Source: JAEUMG01 sp046349315
GTDB lineage: Bacteria; Pseudomonadota; Alphaproteobacteria; Rhizobiales; Aestuariivirgaceae
Assembly (NCBI GenBank): GCA_046349315.1
Contig: JAXMCQ010000027.1
Span: forward strand, 1-64,000
Reading direction: 5' to 3'
DNA: 64,000 nucleotides
The position numbers and the translations under genes were made by a program. Within the stretch, counting starts at the first letter, position 1; each line of letters opens with the position of its first letter. The notes beneath the pieces are model-generated. The model was not told the origin of the DNA. It saw nothing but the letters and a program-made list of their open reading frames with translations, and ran no database searches. This document shows, piece by piece, positions 43,841 through 52,291 of this stretch.

Positions 43841-44329
43841 CTAGTGTCTCAAGTCGACCGTTGCGACCTTGTCGCGATAGCTCTCCTTGGGGTCGACGCC
43901 GAGCATCAACTTGATCCCGGCAAGCAGGCTCGAACCATTTTCCCAAATCTGCGCCTCGTCGGGATCGAACCGCAAGAGAGTGAGCTTGGGATCGTCCTTG
44001 CCCTTCTCATACCAGGCGGCGATGAAGGGGTTCCATAGACGGTCGATGGCGGCGCGGTCATTGTCGATGAAGAGCTTGCCGTGAACCGCGGCGAAGAGCG
44101 CATGGCGTTTCGCGGCGAAAGTCATGATGGCGCGCTTGCCGCGGCCGACGCCCTCGGCGATCGACGTGTCCTTGGCCGTGAAGAACCAGATCGGGCCGCG
44201 ATCCTCTTCGATCTGCGCGGTCATCGGGCGGGTGTGACTCTCCTCAGCACCGACAATGCCGAGCATCACGGTCATATCGGATTTGAGAGCTTTCCAGAAT
44301 TCCTTTTCGAGTTCGGCTTGGCTGGGCAC
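43841..44329 (-). CDS. Pyridoxamine 5'-phosphate oxidase-like general stress protein
   Basis: A 162-residue split-barrel flavoprotein-type protein like B. subtilis general stress protein 26. Seen features: MTVMLGIVGAEESHTRPMTA, GPIWFFTAKDTSIAEGVGRG and DRLWNPFIAAWYEKGKDDPK. It may bind FMN or a related cofactor. It is convergent with the ClpP-like gene. Confidence 0.88.
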   Translation of the reverse strand: MPSQAELEKEFWKALKSDMTVMLGIVGAEESHTRPMTAQIEEDRGPIWFFTAKDTSIAEGVGRGKRAIMTFAAKRHALFAAVHGKLFIDNDRAAIDRLWNPFIAAWYEKGKDDPKLTLLRFDPDEAQIWENGSSLLAGIKLMLGVDPKESYRDKVATVDLRH

Positions 44330-44401
44330 GGGCGTTCTCCGGGGTTAGCAATGGTTCCCCGGGGCAACGTACGGTGCAGCACTTCGTTCCGAGCCGGTCT
44401 C

Positions 44402-44620
44402 CTATGCGGCACCGGTCTTCGATGGATTCGGATCGCGATCGCGCTCTTCCATGTCGAGCCGATTGCCGGTTTCCAACATCACTTCTTGTGCAGCGCAACA
44501 GGATGAAAGCGAACGGGCCGCCATGAGCTTGTCGATCAGAAACTCGACGCGGCCGATATCCTTGCGGTTCTTGATTCGATCCTGGGGCACTGCCAGCGCT
44601 CCTCCGCCAAGCTCACACAT
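44402..44620 (-). CDS. Small hypothetical protein
   Basis: A 72-residue frame with a plausible helical core (RIKNRKDIGRVEFLIDKLMA) and a CC pair (SLSSCCAAQEVMLETGNRLD). No family is recognised. The first ten residues may not belong. Support is composition only. Confidence 0.4.
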   Translation of the reverse strand: MCELGGGALAVPQDRIKNRKDIGRVEFLIDKLMAARSLSSCCAAQEVMLETGNRLDMEERDRDPNPSKTGAA

Positions 44621-44746
44621 TACCGCACGCGCCGGATAAAATCATCGCCTTCATCCGACATTCATCACATTTTGGTGTGCGCCTTGGAAACAGCATTATC
44701 GGAGCGCATGACTCGCCGTCAGCGAGGCTCAAACCGGAGTGGTCAA

Positions 44747-44938
44747 ATGAACCGGATCCGAGAGTTGCTACAGGCGAAAGCCAATATCGAAGCAACCCTC
44801 GAACACCAAGGCATTGCGCTTGACCCGCAAGCGCGCGCGGCAATCGGCTGGGCGCTCAAATCGCAGGTCGAGTGTGAAGGCTGCAAGATCGAAGAAGCAG
44901 CGGCGCAAGTGATCGCGACGTACAAAGCCGCAGCATAG
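44747..44938 (+). CDS. Small hypothetical protein
   Basis: A 63-residue soluble protein starting MNRIRELLQAKANIEATLEH at 44747. It looks fully helical, with two Cys in SQVECEGCKIEEA. A GGAG sequence lies about 10 nt upstream. Function is unknown. Confidence 0.5.
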   Translation: MNRIRELLQAKANIEATLEHQGIALDPQARAAIGWALKSQVECEGCKIEEAAAQVIATYKAAA

Positions 44939-45077
44939 ACCAAGCAGCGCTTTCATCCGCATACGGACGGTATGCCTCAAAACGGGGCGGAAGGTTTTTG
45001 CTGCGTTAACCTTGCCACGCTTTGGACTCAAATCGATGGCAAGTTTGTTCTTGGGATGGCTTGAACAGGGGAAGTTC

Positions 45078-45329
45078 ATGGCCATGGCACATCTACCCAA
45101 CGATCATCACCTTATCGCACTCAAATCCGTCATCGAGTCCGGCTCCGGAATCGACGCGGTCGCCAATCGAACCGACGGACTCGAATGCGTCCAGCGCGGC
45201 TGGCTCAAACACCGGGCGCACCGGCAAGACGAGGGAGGAGGGTTGACCGACGTCTGGGATCTAACGCCCGAGGGGCGCGAATTGCTCGACATCATATTGC
45301 GCGAGCGCCAAAGCGGCCTAGCCGCCTGA
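45078..45329 (+). CDS. Small hypothetical protein, winged-helix-like
   Basis: An 83-residue protein from the ATG at 45078 (MAMAHLPNDHHLIALKSVIE), preceded by AGGGGAA. The tail TDVWDLTPEGRELLDIILRE resembles the wing and last helix of small winged-helix proteins, but DNA binding is not shown. Confidence 0.5.
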   Translation: MAMAHLPNDHHLIALKSVIESGSGIDAVANRTDGLECVQRGWLKHRAHRQDEGGGLTDVWDLTPEGRELLDIILRERQSGLAA

Positions 45330-45489
45330 CGCAAGAACCAAGCAATCAACCGAAACGATTGAACTTAGCGGCCAAACCCGTCCCTCACCCGCTCAGTGGA
45401 TGACGGAGGCCGCAAACGGCGGCCGGCTGGGCAGCGATTGGCATGAGCCAGTGGCTTTCCCACCGGGCCGCCTTTTTCTCAATAGCGGC

Positions 45490-45837
45490 TTACTTCGCGG
45501 GCGAGTTTTCCGGGCGCCAATAGTGGAAAAGCTTGAAGACCGGCTGGTCGATATCAAGACCATCTTCGAGGCGGCGTTCGACATGGAAAGCGCGACCCGC
45601 AGCCCAAATCGTCGCCCAGATGACCGGCAGGGCGCCCACTGCCATCAGCCCATACATGAAGGTGTCGGGAAGGCCCATCAGGCGCGATGCAGCCCATACC
45701 GTCGCCGCGGAAGCCGCACCCAACATGGAGATGGCCATCAACGCGACGCCAATAGCGGCCAGGAAGCTCGGAAACGGTCCCATGGCGTGCTGGCCCGGGG
45801 CCGGCGGCACCTGGGGTCTCATGATTTCGTCGGTCAT
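45490..45837 (-). CDS. Hypothetical two-span membrane protein
   Basis: A 115-residue protein with two hydrophobic segments (FLAAIGVALMAISMLGAASA and FMYGLMAVGALPVIWATIWA) and a C-terminal soluble part. It lies downstream of the dps gene on the same strand, 69 nt away. No family is recognised. Confidence 0.6.
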   Translation of the reverse strand: MTDEIMRPQVPPAPGQHAMGPFPSFLAAIGVALMAISMLGAASAATVWAASRLMGLPDTFMYGLMAVGALPVIWATIWAAGRAFHVERRLEDGLDIDQPVFKLFHYWRPENSPAK

Positions 45838-45906
45838 GGCCCGGGCATAAACCAGAATCGGCGCGCCTGTGCAAGCGCGCCGATGAAGAAGGCCACAGGT
45901 GACAGA

Positions 45907-46434
45907 CTATGCCGGCCCTTCGGCGGTACGGCAGGATTCGAAGAGGAACCAGACGCGACGTTCGGCCTCGTCGATCCATTGTTCAAGGAGGCTCGCGGTG
46001 GCGACGTCACCATGCTCGTCGCATAGATCATGAGTTTCGCGGAAGAACCCGACCAGGCGTTCGTTGTCGTCACGCAATTCGGCCAGCATGTCGAGCGGCG
46101 TCACAAAGGCCGCGTCATTGTCGGAGAGACGCTGCAGACGGGCAATCTCGCCGATCGAATGCAGCGTCGTGCCGCCGATCTTGCGGGCGCGTTCGGCGAC
46201 ATCGTCGGTGATCGCGTAAATCTGACTCGCCTGCTCATCGAGCATCAAATGATAGTCGCGGAAATGCGGCCCCGACATGTGCCAGTGGAAATTCTTCGTC
46301 TTGAGGTAGAGCGTGAAGACATCGGCAAGCAGCGTCGTCAGTGCCGCCGAAATGTCCTTGGTGGCGTTGGCGCCAAGGCTGGTGGGCGTCTGAAGCGCCG
46401 CTGTACGGCGGGACTTCGCATCTTTCTGGCTCAT
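45907..46434 (-). CDS. dps: Dps family DNA-protecting ferritin-like protein
   Basis: Dps forms dodecamers that store iron and shield DNA under stress. The 175-residue product has the intersubunit ferroxidase signature KTKNFHWHMSGPHFRDYHLM LDE (His, His, Asp, Glu ligands) and a long helical bundle ending ASLLEQWIDEAERRVWFLFE. A basic N-terminal tail (SQKDAKSRRTAAL) may bind DNA. It is followed by a two-span membrane gene and preceded by the YqjE-like gene. Confidence 0.92.
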   Translation of the reverse strand: MSQKDAKSRRTAALQTPTSLGANATKDISAALTTLLADVFTLYLKTKNFHWHMSGPHFRDYHLMLDEQASQIYAITDDVAERARKIGGTTLHSIGEIARLQRLSDNDAAFVTPLDMLAELRDDNERLVGFFRETHDLCDEHGDVATASLLEQWIDEAERRVWFLFESCRTAEGPA

Positions 46435-46467
46435 GGACGTGGTCTCCTGGTTCGGTTGGAGGAAAGG

Positions 46468-46926
46468 CTATTTGCCGCGCACAGCTTTGATGATCATCGA
46501 GGCCAAGGGTACAATGAGCCCGGGTAAGGCCGAATCGAGAGGGTTGCGCACCATACGGGTGATGCCGCGGATATCGTCCTCGATCTCGCGGGCATCGGCG
46601 GCGAGTGCGTCGAGGGCGGATTTCTGGATTTCCTGCGCCAGTTCGAGGTCGCGGCCCGGTTTAACGCGCGCGGCCACCATAAAGAGGATCGCAGCGAGAA
46701 CAAGATCGCCAAAGCCAACGAGTGCTGCGGCCCCTACCCGGCCCAATTGCGGTTCGAGCTCGAAGTAGACGGCAAGATCGAGCATCGCCAAGCCGAAAAT
46801 ACCGATGAGCGCTGCCACCGCCATGAGACCGGTACGCGCGGCCAAATGATTGAGCTTGATTTCGGTGATAACCGACTGGGCGCGAAGCATGACGCGCAGG
46901 TCGCGGATGATCTTGTCGGTGTTCAT
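46468..46926 (-). CDS. Phage-holin-superfamily (YqjE-like) membrane protein
   Basis: A 152-residue protein with two central hydrophobic segments (LMAVAALIGIFGLAMLDLAV and AALVGFGDLVLAAILFMVAA) between helical ends, as in the DUF1469/YqjE group. It lies 3 nt after the DUF883 gene, an order like yqjD-yqjE in enterics. Despite the family name there is no prophage context. Confidence 0.75.
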   Translation of the reverse strand: MNTDKIIRDLRVMLRAQSVITEIKLNHLAARTGLMAVAALIGIFGLAMLDLAVYFELEPQLGRVGAAALVGFGDLVLAAILFMVAARVKPGRDLELAQEIQKSALDALAADAREIEDDIRGITRMVRNPLDSALPGLIVPLASMIIKAVRGK

Positions 46927-46929
46927 AGT

Positions 46930-47184
46930 CTAACGCCCCAACATGCGGCCGGCCAAAAGCCCGAGCAGAAAGGCAGCGGCGAGCGCAGCCAAGGGGTGAT
47001 GCTTGACCAATTCCTCAGCCTCTTCCCCGGCCTTGCCAAGACTGGATTCAAGCTCGTGCAGCAGGGTTTCGGCCTCGCTTTTGGAGCCGGCCGCGGGTTC
47101 AGCGGGAGACGTTTCGGCCTCGGCACGCTTCAATTCGGCCTGCAGGTCGCCAAGCTCGGATTTGACGGATCGCTTTTTCGCCAT
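46930..47184 (-). CDS. DUF883/YqjD-like membrane-anchored protein
   Basis: An 84-residue protein: a helical Glu/Lys/Ala-rich region (LGDLQAELKRAEAETSPAEP ... ETLLHELESSL), then a C-terminal anchor VKHHPLAALAAAFLLGLLAG with final RMLGR. ElaB/YqjD proteins of this form bind stationary-phase ribosomes to the membrane in E. coli. It is translationally close to the YqjE-like gene. Confidence 0.82.
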   Translation of the reverse strand: MAKKRSVKSELGDLQAELKRAEAETSPAEPAAGSKSEAETLLHELESSLGKAGEEAEELVKHHPLAALAAAFLLGLLAGRMLGR

Positions 47185-47391
47185 AGGGAATTTGTCCAGA
47201 ACTGCTCAAGTCTAGTGCGGGCGCAGGGATTTTGACAGCCAAGATTGACAGGCTGGTCAAGAGAGAATGAAATTCGGAAGACCATAACGCTGAGACCTCA
47301 CAATTGGTTCCATCGTCAGCTCGACGGCGCGGCGGAACCTCAAAGCCCGGCCGGTGTTAACGACTTTCAGCCGCTCAGGAGAACGTGCCCG

Positions 47392-47547
47392 ATGAACAAG
47401 CCCGATGCCCAGCGCAATACGCCGCCCAAAGCGGACGAAGAGCAGAAAAAGCTCAAGGACGCCGTGAGCAATCTCGACAAACCGGCCGCGCCGCGCGCCG
47501 AGCCGCCGCTCGCGGTTCCAGCCAAAAACACGGTCGAGAAAGGTTAA
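47392..47547 (+). CDS. Small hypothetical Pro/Lys-rich protein
   Basis: A 51-residue polar, probably disordered protein (MNKPDAQRNTPPKADEEQKK ... AKNTVEKG). SD AGGAGA lies about 9 nt before the ATG at 47392. No family is recognised. Confidence 0.45.
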   Translation: MNKPDAQRNTPPKADEEQKKLKDAVSNLDKPAAPRAEPPLAVPAKNTVEKG

Positions 47548-47624
47548 GAACGTCTCTTTGCGTCATTGAAAGGCCCCGCACACCCGCCTAGAAGGCGCCA
47601 AAGCCCGGTCGCGGGAAAGGGTTG

Positions 47625-49013
47625 ATGGCGCTTTCCGAAAAACAACGTGTTGCTTTGATCTCGCTTGCGGCCAGCGCCGTGCTGGCGGGATCGAAGCTGT
47701 TCGCCGGCATCGCCACCGGCTCGCTCGGCATCCTGTCGGAAGCGATCCACAGCCTGCTCGACTTCGGCGCCACGATCATCACCTTCTTCGCGATCAAATG
47801 GTCGGACCAGCCGCCCGATGCCGAGCATCACTACGGCCATGCCAAGGCCGAGAGCGTCGCGGCCCTGGCCGAAACCGGACTGCTTTTTCTCACCACCGTG
47901 TGGATCGTCTACGAGGCGGTGCATCGGATCGTTTCGGGCGAGTCGCATGTCATCACCACCTGGTGGGCGGTGGCGATCATAGCCGCTTCTGTCATCATCG
48001 ACTACAATCGCGCCCGCAGCCTGTCGCGGGTCGCCAAGAAGACGGCGAGCGAGGCGCTCGAGGCCGATGCGCTGCATTTCTCCTCCGATATGTGGAGTTC
48101 GCTCGTCGTGCTCGTTGGCCTTGGCGCGGTGTGGCTCGGATTTCCGCTCGCCGACCCGATCGCAGCGCTCGTCGTATCCTTCTTTGTGGCGCTGGCCGGC
48201 TGGCGCCTGGGGCGGCGCACCATCAACTCGCTGCTCGACACCGCACCCGAAGGCGTGAGCGAGAGACTGTCGCGATTGATCACTCAGACGGAAGGCGTGC
48301 TCACATTGCGGCGGCTTCGCGTGAGACCTTCTGGTGCTACGCTTTTTGCCGGCGTCGTCGTGGAAGTGCCACGCACCATGGCGGTCGACGACATGATCGC
48401 GCTCAAACAGACGCTAACCCAGCGCATCAAGGCGGAATATCCCCATGCCGATGTGACGGTCACCACCAATCCGGTCGTCCTCGATGACGAGACGATCTTT
48501 CAGCGCGTCATGCTGATCGCATCGCGGCATGCCCTCGCGATCCATCATGTCACCGTGCAGGAGATCGCCGGCAGGATCGCCATCAGCTTCGATGTCGAAG
48601 TCGAAGGTCGTGAGACATTGGGGGTCGCGCACGAGAAGGCAACCGCGCTCGAACTCGCGATCCGCCGCGAGCTTGGCCCCGATGTCGAGGTTGAGAGCCA
48701 TATCGAGCCCCTGCCCGAGGCGACGCTTCCCGGTACGGCGGTCGAGCCTTCCGAATGCGCACCGATCGTTGCAGCACTCGAAGAGTTTGGAAGCCTGCAG
48801 CCCAATCTCACCGATCCCCATAACATCCGGGTGCGGCGAAATGAGCATGGGCTTTTCGTCCACTATCACTGCCGCTTCCGGCCGGAGGAATCGGTCGAGG
48901 CAGCGCATGATGCGGTCGATGACATCGAGCATCGATTGCGCGAGCGCTTCCCAGAGATCCGACGGGTCATCGGCCATGCCGAGCCGATTGGTGGCACGCT
49001 TGATGACGAGTGA
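47625..49013 (+). CDS. Cation diffusion facilitator with three tandem C-terminal domains
   Basis: A 462-residue CDF metal/proton antiporter. About six helices carry the two-part metal site EAIHSLLDF and ALHFSSDMW (HxxxD in each), as in zinc-type members. Instead of one ZT_dimer domain, the cytoplasmic part appears to hold three, about residues 210-290, 295-365 and 375-455, each ending in a related turn (VTVTTNP, VESHIEP, VIGHAEP). CDF proteins are usually about 300-320 residues. It is 6 nt before hutD-like, so probably co-transcribed. Confidence 0.88.
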   Translation: MALSEKQRVALISLAASAVLAGSKLFAGIATGSLGILSEAIHSLLDFGATIITFFAIKWSDQPPDAEHHYGHAKAESVAALAETGLLFLTTVWIVYEAVHRIVSGESHVITTWWAVAIIAASVIIDYNRARSLSRVAKKTASEALEADALHFSSDMWSSLVVLVGLGAVWLGFPLADPIAALVVSFFVALAGWRLGRRTINSLLDTAPEGVSERLSRLITQTEGVLTLRRLRVRPSGATLFAGVVVEVPRTMAVDDMIALKQTLTQRIKAEYPHADVTVTTNPVVLDDETIFQRVMLIASRHALAIHHVTVQEIAGRIAISFDVEVEGRETLGVAHEKATALELAIRRELGPDVEVESHIEPLPEATLPGTAVEPSECAPIVAALEEFGSLQPNLTDPHNIRVRRNEHGLFVHYHCRFRPEESVEAAHDAVDDIEHRLRERFPEIRRVIGHAEPIGGTLDDE

Positions 49014-49019
49014 GGACTG

Positions 49020-49592
49020 ATGCGCCACTTGCGGCCGGAAGATTACCGCGTCATGCCGTGGAAAAATGGCGGCGGGGTCACGACGGAAATCGCGATTTAT
49101 CCCGAAGGGACAGGGATTTCGGGCGCCGGCTTCATCTGGCGCGTGAGCATAGCCGACGTTGCCGTTGACGGGCCGTTCTCGCGCTTTCCGGGCTATGACC
49201 GGCACATCATGACGATCGCCGGCAAGGGCATGCGGCTAGAGGCGCGTGACCATGGTGCGATCGACCTGTCGCGGCGGTTCGTACCGCGGGAGTTTTCCGG
49301 CGACTGGGATGTCGATGGACAATTGATCGACGGGCCGGTGCGGGACTTCAATTTGATGGTGGAGCGGGAACGAGCCACGGGCACGCTCGTCGTGGAGACG
49401 CTTCGCGAACGTAAGCGCTATGCTGCTGGCGACGACACGCTGCTACTCCATGTGCTTGAAGGCGACGGCGTGGCAGAGGCGCGGATCATCGCAGAGGGCG
49501 ATACGTTGATCCTTTCGCCCCACAAGAGTGTTGCGGTGACACCGTCGAGCGATGAACTGCGATTGGCGGTGGTCAGGATTGCGGGACGGTAG
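49020..49592 (+). CDS. HutD/Ves family protein
   Basis: A 190-residue protein of the bicupin-like HutD family, recognised by YRVMPWKNGGGVTTEIAIYP, FIWRVSIADVAVDGPFSRFP and PVRDFNLMVER. HutD is often encoded with histidine utilisation genes, but none are present here. It follows the CDF gene by 6 nt. Confidence 0.9.
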   Translation: MRHLRPEDYRVMPWKNGGGVTTEIAIYPEGTGISGAGFIWRVSIADVAVDGPFSRFPGYDRHIMTIAGKGMRLEARDHGAIDLSRRFVPREFSGDWDVDGQLIDGPVRDFNLMVERERATGTLVVETLRERKRYAAGDDTLLLHVLEGDGVAEARIIAEGDTLILSPHKSVAVTPSSDELRLAVVRIAGR

Positions 49593-49637
49593 CAGGTCTT
49601 CAACCGCCTGCGGGAGACGACAATCCAAAAACAGACA

Positions 49638-49657
49638 CCCCGGCATCTCTGCCGGGG
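49638..49657 (-). terminator. Terminator between hutD-like and vWA genes
   Basis: CCCCGGCA (49638-49645) and TGCCGGGG (49650-49657) form a perfect 8-bp stem with a TCTC loop in a convergent gap. On the minus strand a T5 run follows after about 8 nt, so it may end the vWA transcript; it can also act on the plus strand. Confidence 0.65.
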
Positions 49658-49682
49658 CATCCGTCGCCGTCCGTAAGCGTAT

Positions 49683-51692
49683 TCACGGCTGCAAGGGAGC
49701 GAGAGCCTGCGCCGTCTTCGCAAGGCGAACCAGGTTGACGAATTCGGCGCGATAGCCAAACGCGTCATTCCCCTTTGCGCCCTGCGCAAGCGCGATCACA
49801 TCATCATAGGTAAAAGAATTGGTATATTTCCCGCCGCGCAGCAGCTCGCCGAAGGCGGCAACGGAAGCCGCAAATCGTGATTCCTGCGGGATGTTGGCAG
49901 CGTCCTTAACCTCGGATAAAACGGGAACCGGAACGTTTATCAATCGGCTCGTGTCGCCATCGGGCAATTTGTAGCGCATTTTCACGAAGGCATATTCATT
50001 CGATTCAGATTTGCCTGAATCCGTCGCCGATCCGTAGCGCAGATCATCGACCAGTGCGGTACCGGAGCCTTTCGGCACGAACTCGTAGATTGCCGTGACC
50101 GTGTGGCCCGAGCCGATCTCTCCGGCATCGACCTTGTCGTTGTTGAAATCCTCGCGGTTCAACAATCGCGTCTCGTAGCCGATGAGGCGATATTCGGAGA
50201 CGGTCGCGGGATTGAACTCGACCTGGATCTTCACATCCTTGGCAATCGGGAAGAGCGTCGAGGTCGCCTCGTCGACCAGGACCTTGCGGGCTTCGTTGAT
50301 TGAGTCGATGTAGGCCGCATTGCCATTACCATTCTGGGCAAGCGTCTGCATCATCGCGTCATTGTAATTGCCCTCGCCGAAGCCCAGGACCGACAGATAG
50401 ACGCCGGTCTGGCGCTTGCGTTCGACAAAACTCTTCAGCTCGTCGGGATCAGTGATGCCGACATTGAAATCGCCATCGGTTGCAAGAATGACGCGATTGA
50501 TGCCGGTCTTGTCGAAACTCTGTTCGGCGAGTTGATAGGCCTGGCGGATGCCTTCAGCACCCGCTGTCGAGCCTTCCGACATGAGGCCGTCGAGCGCTGA
50601 AATAATCTTGCCCTTCTCCTTGATCTTGGTCGGCGCAAGCAGCGTCCCGGCATTGCCGGCATAAGTGACGATCGACACCGTGTCTTCAGGGCTGAGGCTC
50701 TCCACAAGCATCTTCATGGCATTGCGCAGCAAAGGCAGCTTGTTCGGCTCTTCCATCGAGCCCGACGTATCGATGAGGAATACGAGATTGGCGCGCGGCT
50801 TTTCCTGGCCGTTGAGCGAGAAGCCCTTGATGCCGATATGGAGCAATCGATTTGAAGGGTTCCAAGGCGCCGGAAAGACCTGGACATTGGCCTTGAACGG
50901 CTCGGCCTTATCGGCGGGACCAGCATAGTCATAGGGGAAATAATTGATCATCTCCTCGATTCGCACGGCATCCTTCTGCGGCAGCGTATTGTTGTTGAGC
51001 GATCCGCGGATAAAGGCATAAGAGGCGGTGTCGACATCGATCGAGAAGGTCGAAACCGGCTCTTCGGCCGTGATCTTCACCGGATTGGTTTCAATCTCGG
51101 TGAACTTGTCGCGGCCCTGGTCGTGATAATATTGCGGTGACTGATCGGGCACAGAGGCGATCCCCTCGACCTTCATTTTGGCAATGCCGCGCGCAAGACC
51201 AGGGGCGGGTGGCGGGGGGCTTCCCGCGATATTCATCTGCGTCGAGAGCGCATCGGCGGATTCAGGTACGGGTTCGGCCGGGACGATCTCGCCGATGACA
51301 CTCGGCTTGGCAGCCGGCGCATCCTGACGTGGAGCGGTCGTCGCATCCCCTTCCTTCTTGTCGCTATCGGTCTTGATCGCCAACGGTTCACGCATCAACG
51401 GCATCAGCGCGTTGATGTTGATGGCGACGAGCGTCAGCACGGCAAGGCTCGTGCCCATCATGAGCGCGTGATTCAAACGGATGGATTGCATGATCGGTCT
51501 CCCTCGAAGTCGTCCGATGAGCGCCCCTGCCCGATCACTAAGACGCTTGGGAGTTGCCGATCCTTGGAGACGAGCTTGCGAAATTTTGTCAAAGCGCGCC
51601 GAAGCAAGCGCAATCGCGGCCGCGCGTGCACCCGGCGGCGGCTGCGCGGCTTCAGCGCGTAGTTCAGTCTTCAGTCTTTCGAGTTCATCCAT
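49683..51692 (-). CDS. Membrane-anchored von Willebrand factor A protein (YfbK-like)
   Basis: A 669-residue protein. Residues 1-70 are a cytoplasmic helical region, 74-93 a single transmembrane helix, and 100-190 a Pro/Ala-rich linker. A vWF N-terminal module (about 200-295) precedes the vWA domain with a complete MIDAS motif DTSGSM (308-313) and TDGDFNVGITDPDEL. A DUF3520-type C-terminal region ends the protein. It overlaps the upstream ECF sigma gene by 8 nt, so its short cytoplasmic N-terminus may act as an anti-sigma segment (inference). Confidence 0.88.
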   Translation of the reverse strand: MDELERLKTELRAEAAQPPPGARAAAIALASARFDKISQARLQGSATPKRLSDRAGALIGRLRGRPIMQSIRLNHALMMGTSLAVLTLVAININALMPLMREPLAIKTDSDKKEGDATTAPRQDAPAAKPSVIGEIVPAEPVPESADALSTQMNIAGSPPPPAPGLARGIAKMKVEGIASVPDQSPQYYHDQGRDKFTEIETNPVKITAEEPVSTFSIDVDTASYAFIRGSLNNNTLPQKDAVRIEEMINYFPYDYAGPADKAEPFKANVQVFPAPWNPSNRLLHIGIKGFSLNGQEKPRANLVFLIDTSGSMEEPNKLPLLRNAMKMLVESLSPEDTVSIVTYAGNAGTLLAPTKIKEKGKIISALDGLMSEGSTAGAEGIRQAYQLAEQSFDKTGINRVILATDGDFNVGITDPDELKSFVERKRQTGVYLSVLGFGEGNYNDAMMQTLAQNGNGNAAYIDSINEARKVLVDEATSTLFPIAKDVKIQVEFNPATVSEYRLIGYETRLLNREDFNNDKVDAGEIGSGHTVTAIYEFVPKGSGTALVDDLRYGSATDSGKSESNEYAFVKMRYKLPDGDTSRLINVPVPVLSEVKDAANIPQESRFAASVAAFGELLRGGKYTNSFTYDDVIALAQGAKGNDAFGYRAEFVNLVRLAKTAQALAPLQP

Positions 51693-52224
51693 CCGTGTCG
51701 CGTCCCACCATGGATTTGAGGCGCTTTCTCACCTCATGCATGCGCCAGGACACCGTCGTCTCGGCGATGCCCAGAATTTCTGCCGCCTCGGCGTGGCTCA
51801 GTTCCTCGCCGACGACGAGGAGTGCGGTTTCGCGCAAAGCCTCGTCGAGCCGCGCGAGTGCCGCCTTGAGCCAGTCCTGCCGCGCAAGGCCATCGGCCCA
51901 GTCGGCCGCGTCATGCATGGCAAAGGCCAGGTAGTCGGCCTGGATGCGGGCGCGGTTTGCCTGCTTGCGCCTGTGGTCGCGGCAGGCATTGACCACCACC
52001 CTGTAAAGCCAGGTCGAGAAGCGGCTCTCGCCCCTGAAGCTTGCGATCCGGCCGGCAAGCCCAAGGCAGATCTCCTGGGCCAGATCCTCCGCCTCGACGG
52101 ACGAGCCGAGGAGCCGGCGTGCCAGGCGGAAAATCGTATCGTAATGCCGCTCCAGCAAATGCCGGAACGCGGTCCCGTCACCATTTTTGGCCCTCAGGGC
52201 CAGGTCCAGATCGCTCGCTTCCAT
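51685..52224 (-). CDS. ECF-type RNA polymerase sigma factor
   Basis: A 179-residue group 4 sigma factor with region 2 (FRLARRLLGSSVEAEDLAQE and FSTWLYRVVVNACRDHRRK) and region 4 helix-turn-helix (ELSHAEAAEILGIAETTVSW RMHEVRKRLK). It lacks extra C-terminal domains. Its stop overlaps the start of the vWA gene by 8 nt. A promoter-like pair lies just upstream, suggesting autoregulation. Confidence 0.92.
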   Translation of the reverse strand: MEASDLDLALRAKNGDGTAFRHLLERHYDTIFRLARRLLGSSVEAEDLAQEICLGLAGRIASFRGESRFSTWLYRVVVNACRDHRRKQANRARIQADYLAFAMHDAADWADGLARQDWLKAALARLDEALRETALLVVGEELSHAEAAEILGIAETTVSWRMHEVRKRLKSMVGRDTDG

Positions 52225-52239
52225 GGGCGTTTTGTAGAG

Positions 52240-52270
52240 TTAGACGCAAGGAACCGGGCGAATCCTTGGA
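52240..52270 (-). promoter_or_regulatory. Possible autoregulated ECF promoter
   Basis: On the minus strand TCCAAGGATT (52261-52270) and CGTCTAA (52240-52246) are separated by 14 nt, 16 nt before the sigma gene start. The CGTC -10 element is common for ECF sigma factors. The -35 is not a known consensus, so this is tentative. Confidence 0.4.
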
Positions 52271-52291
52271 CGCCTCCGGAAAAAATTATGA

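Noticed and set aside
46468..46926. Possible phage holin
   Set aside because: The family name covers chromosomal YqjE-like proteins; there are no phage structural, lysis or integrase genes around it.
49631..49660. Possible single CRISPR-like repeat
   Set aside because: It is one isolated GC hairpin in a convergent gap, consistent with a terminator. No repeated spacers or cas genes occur anywhere in the window.
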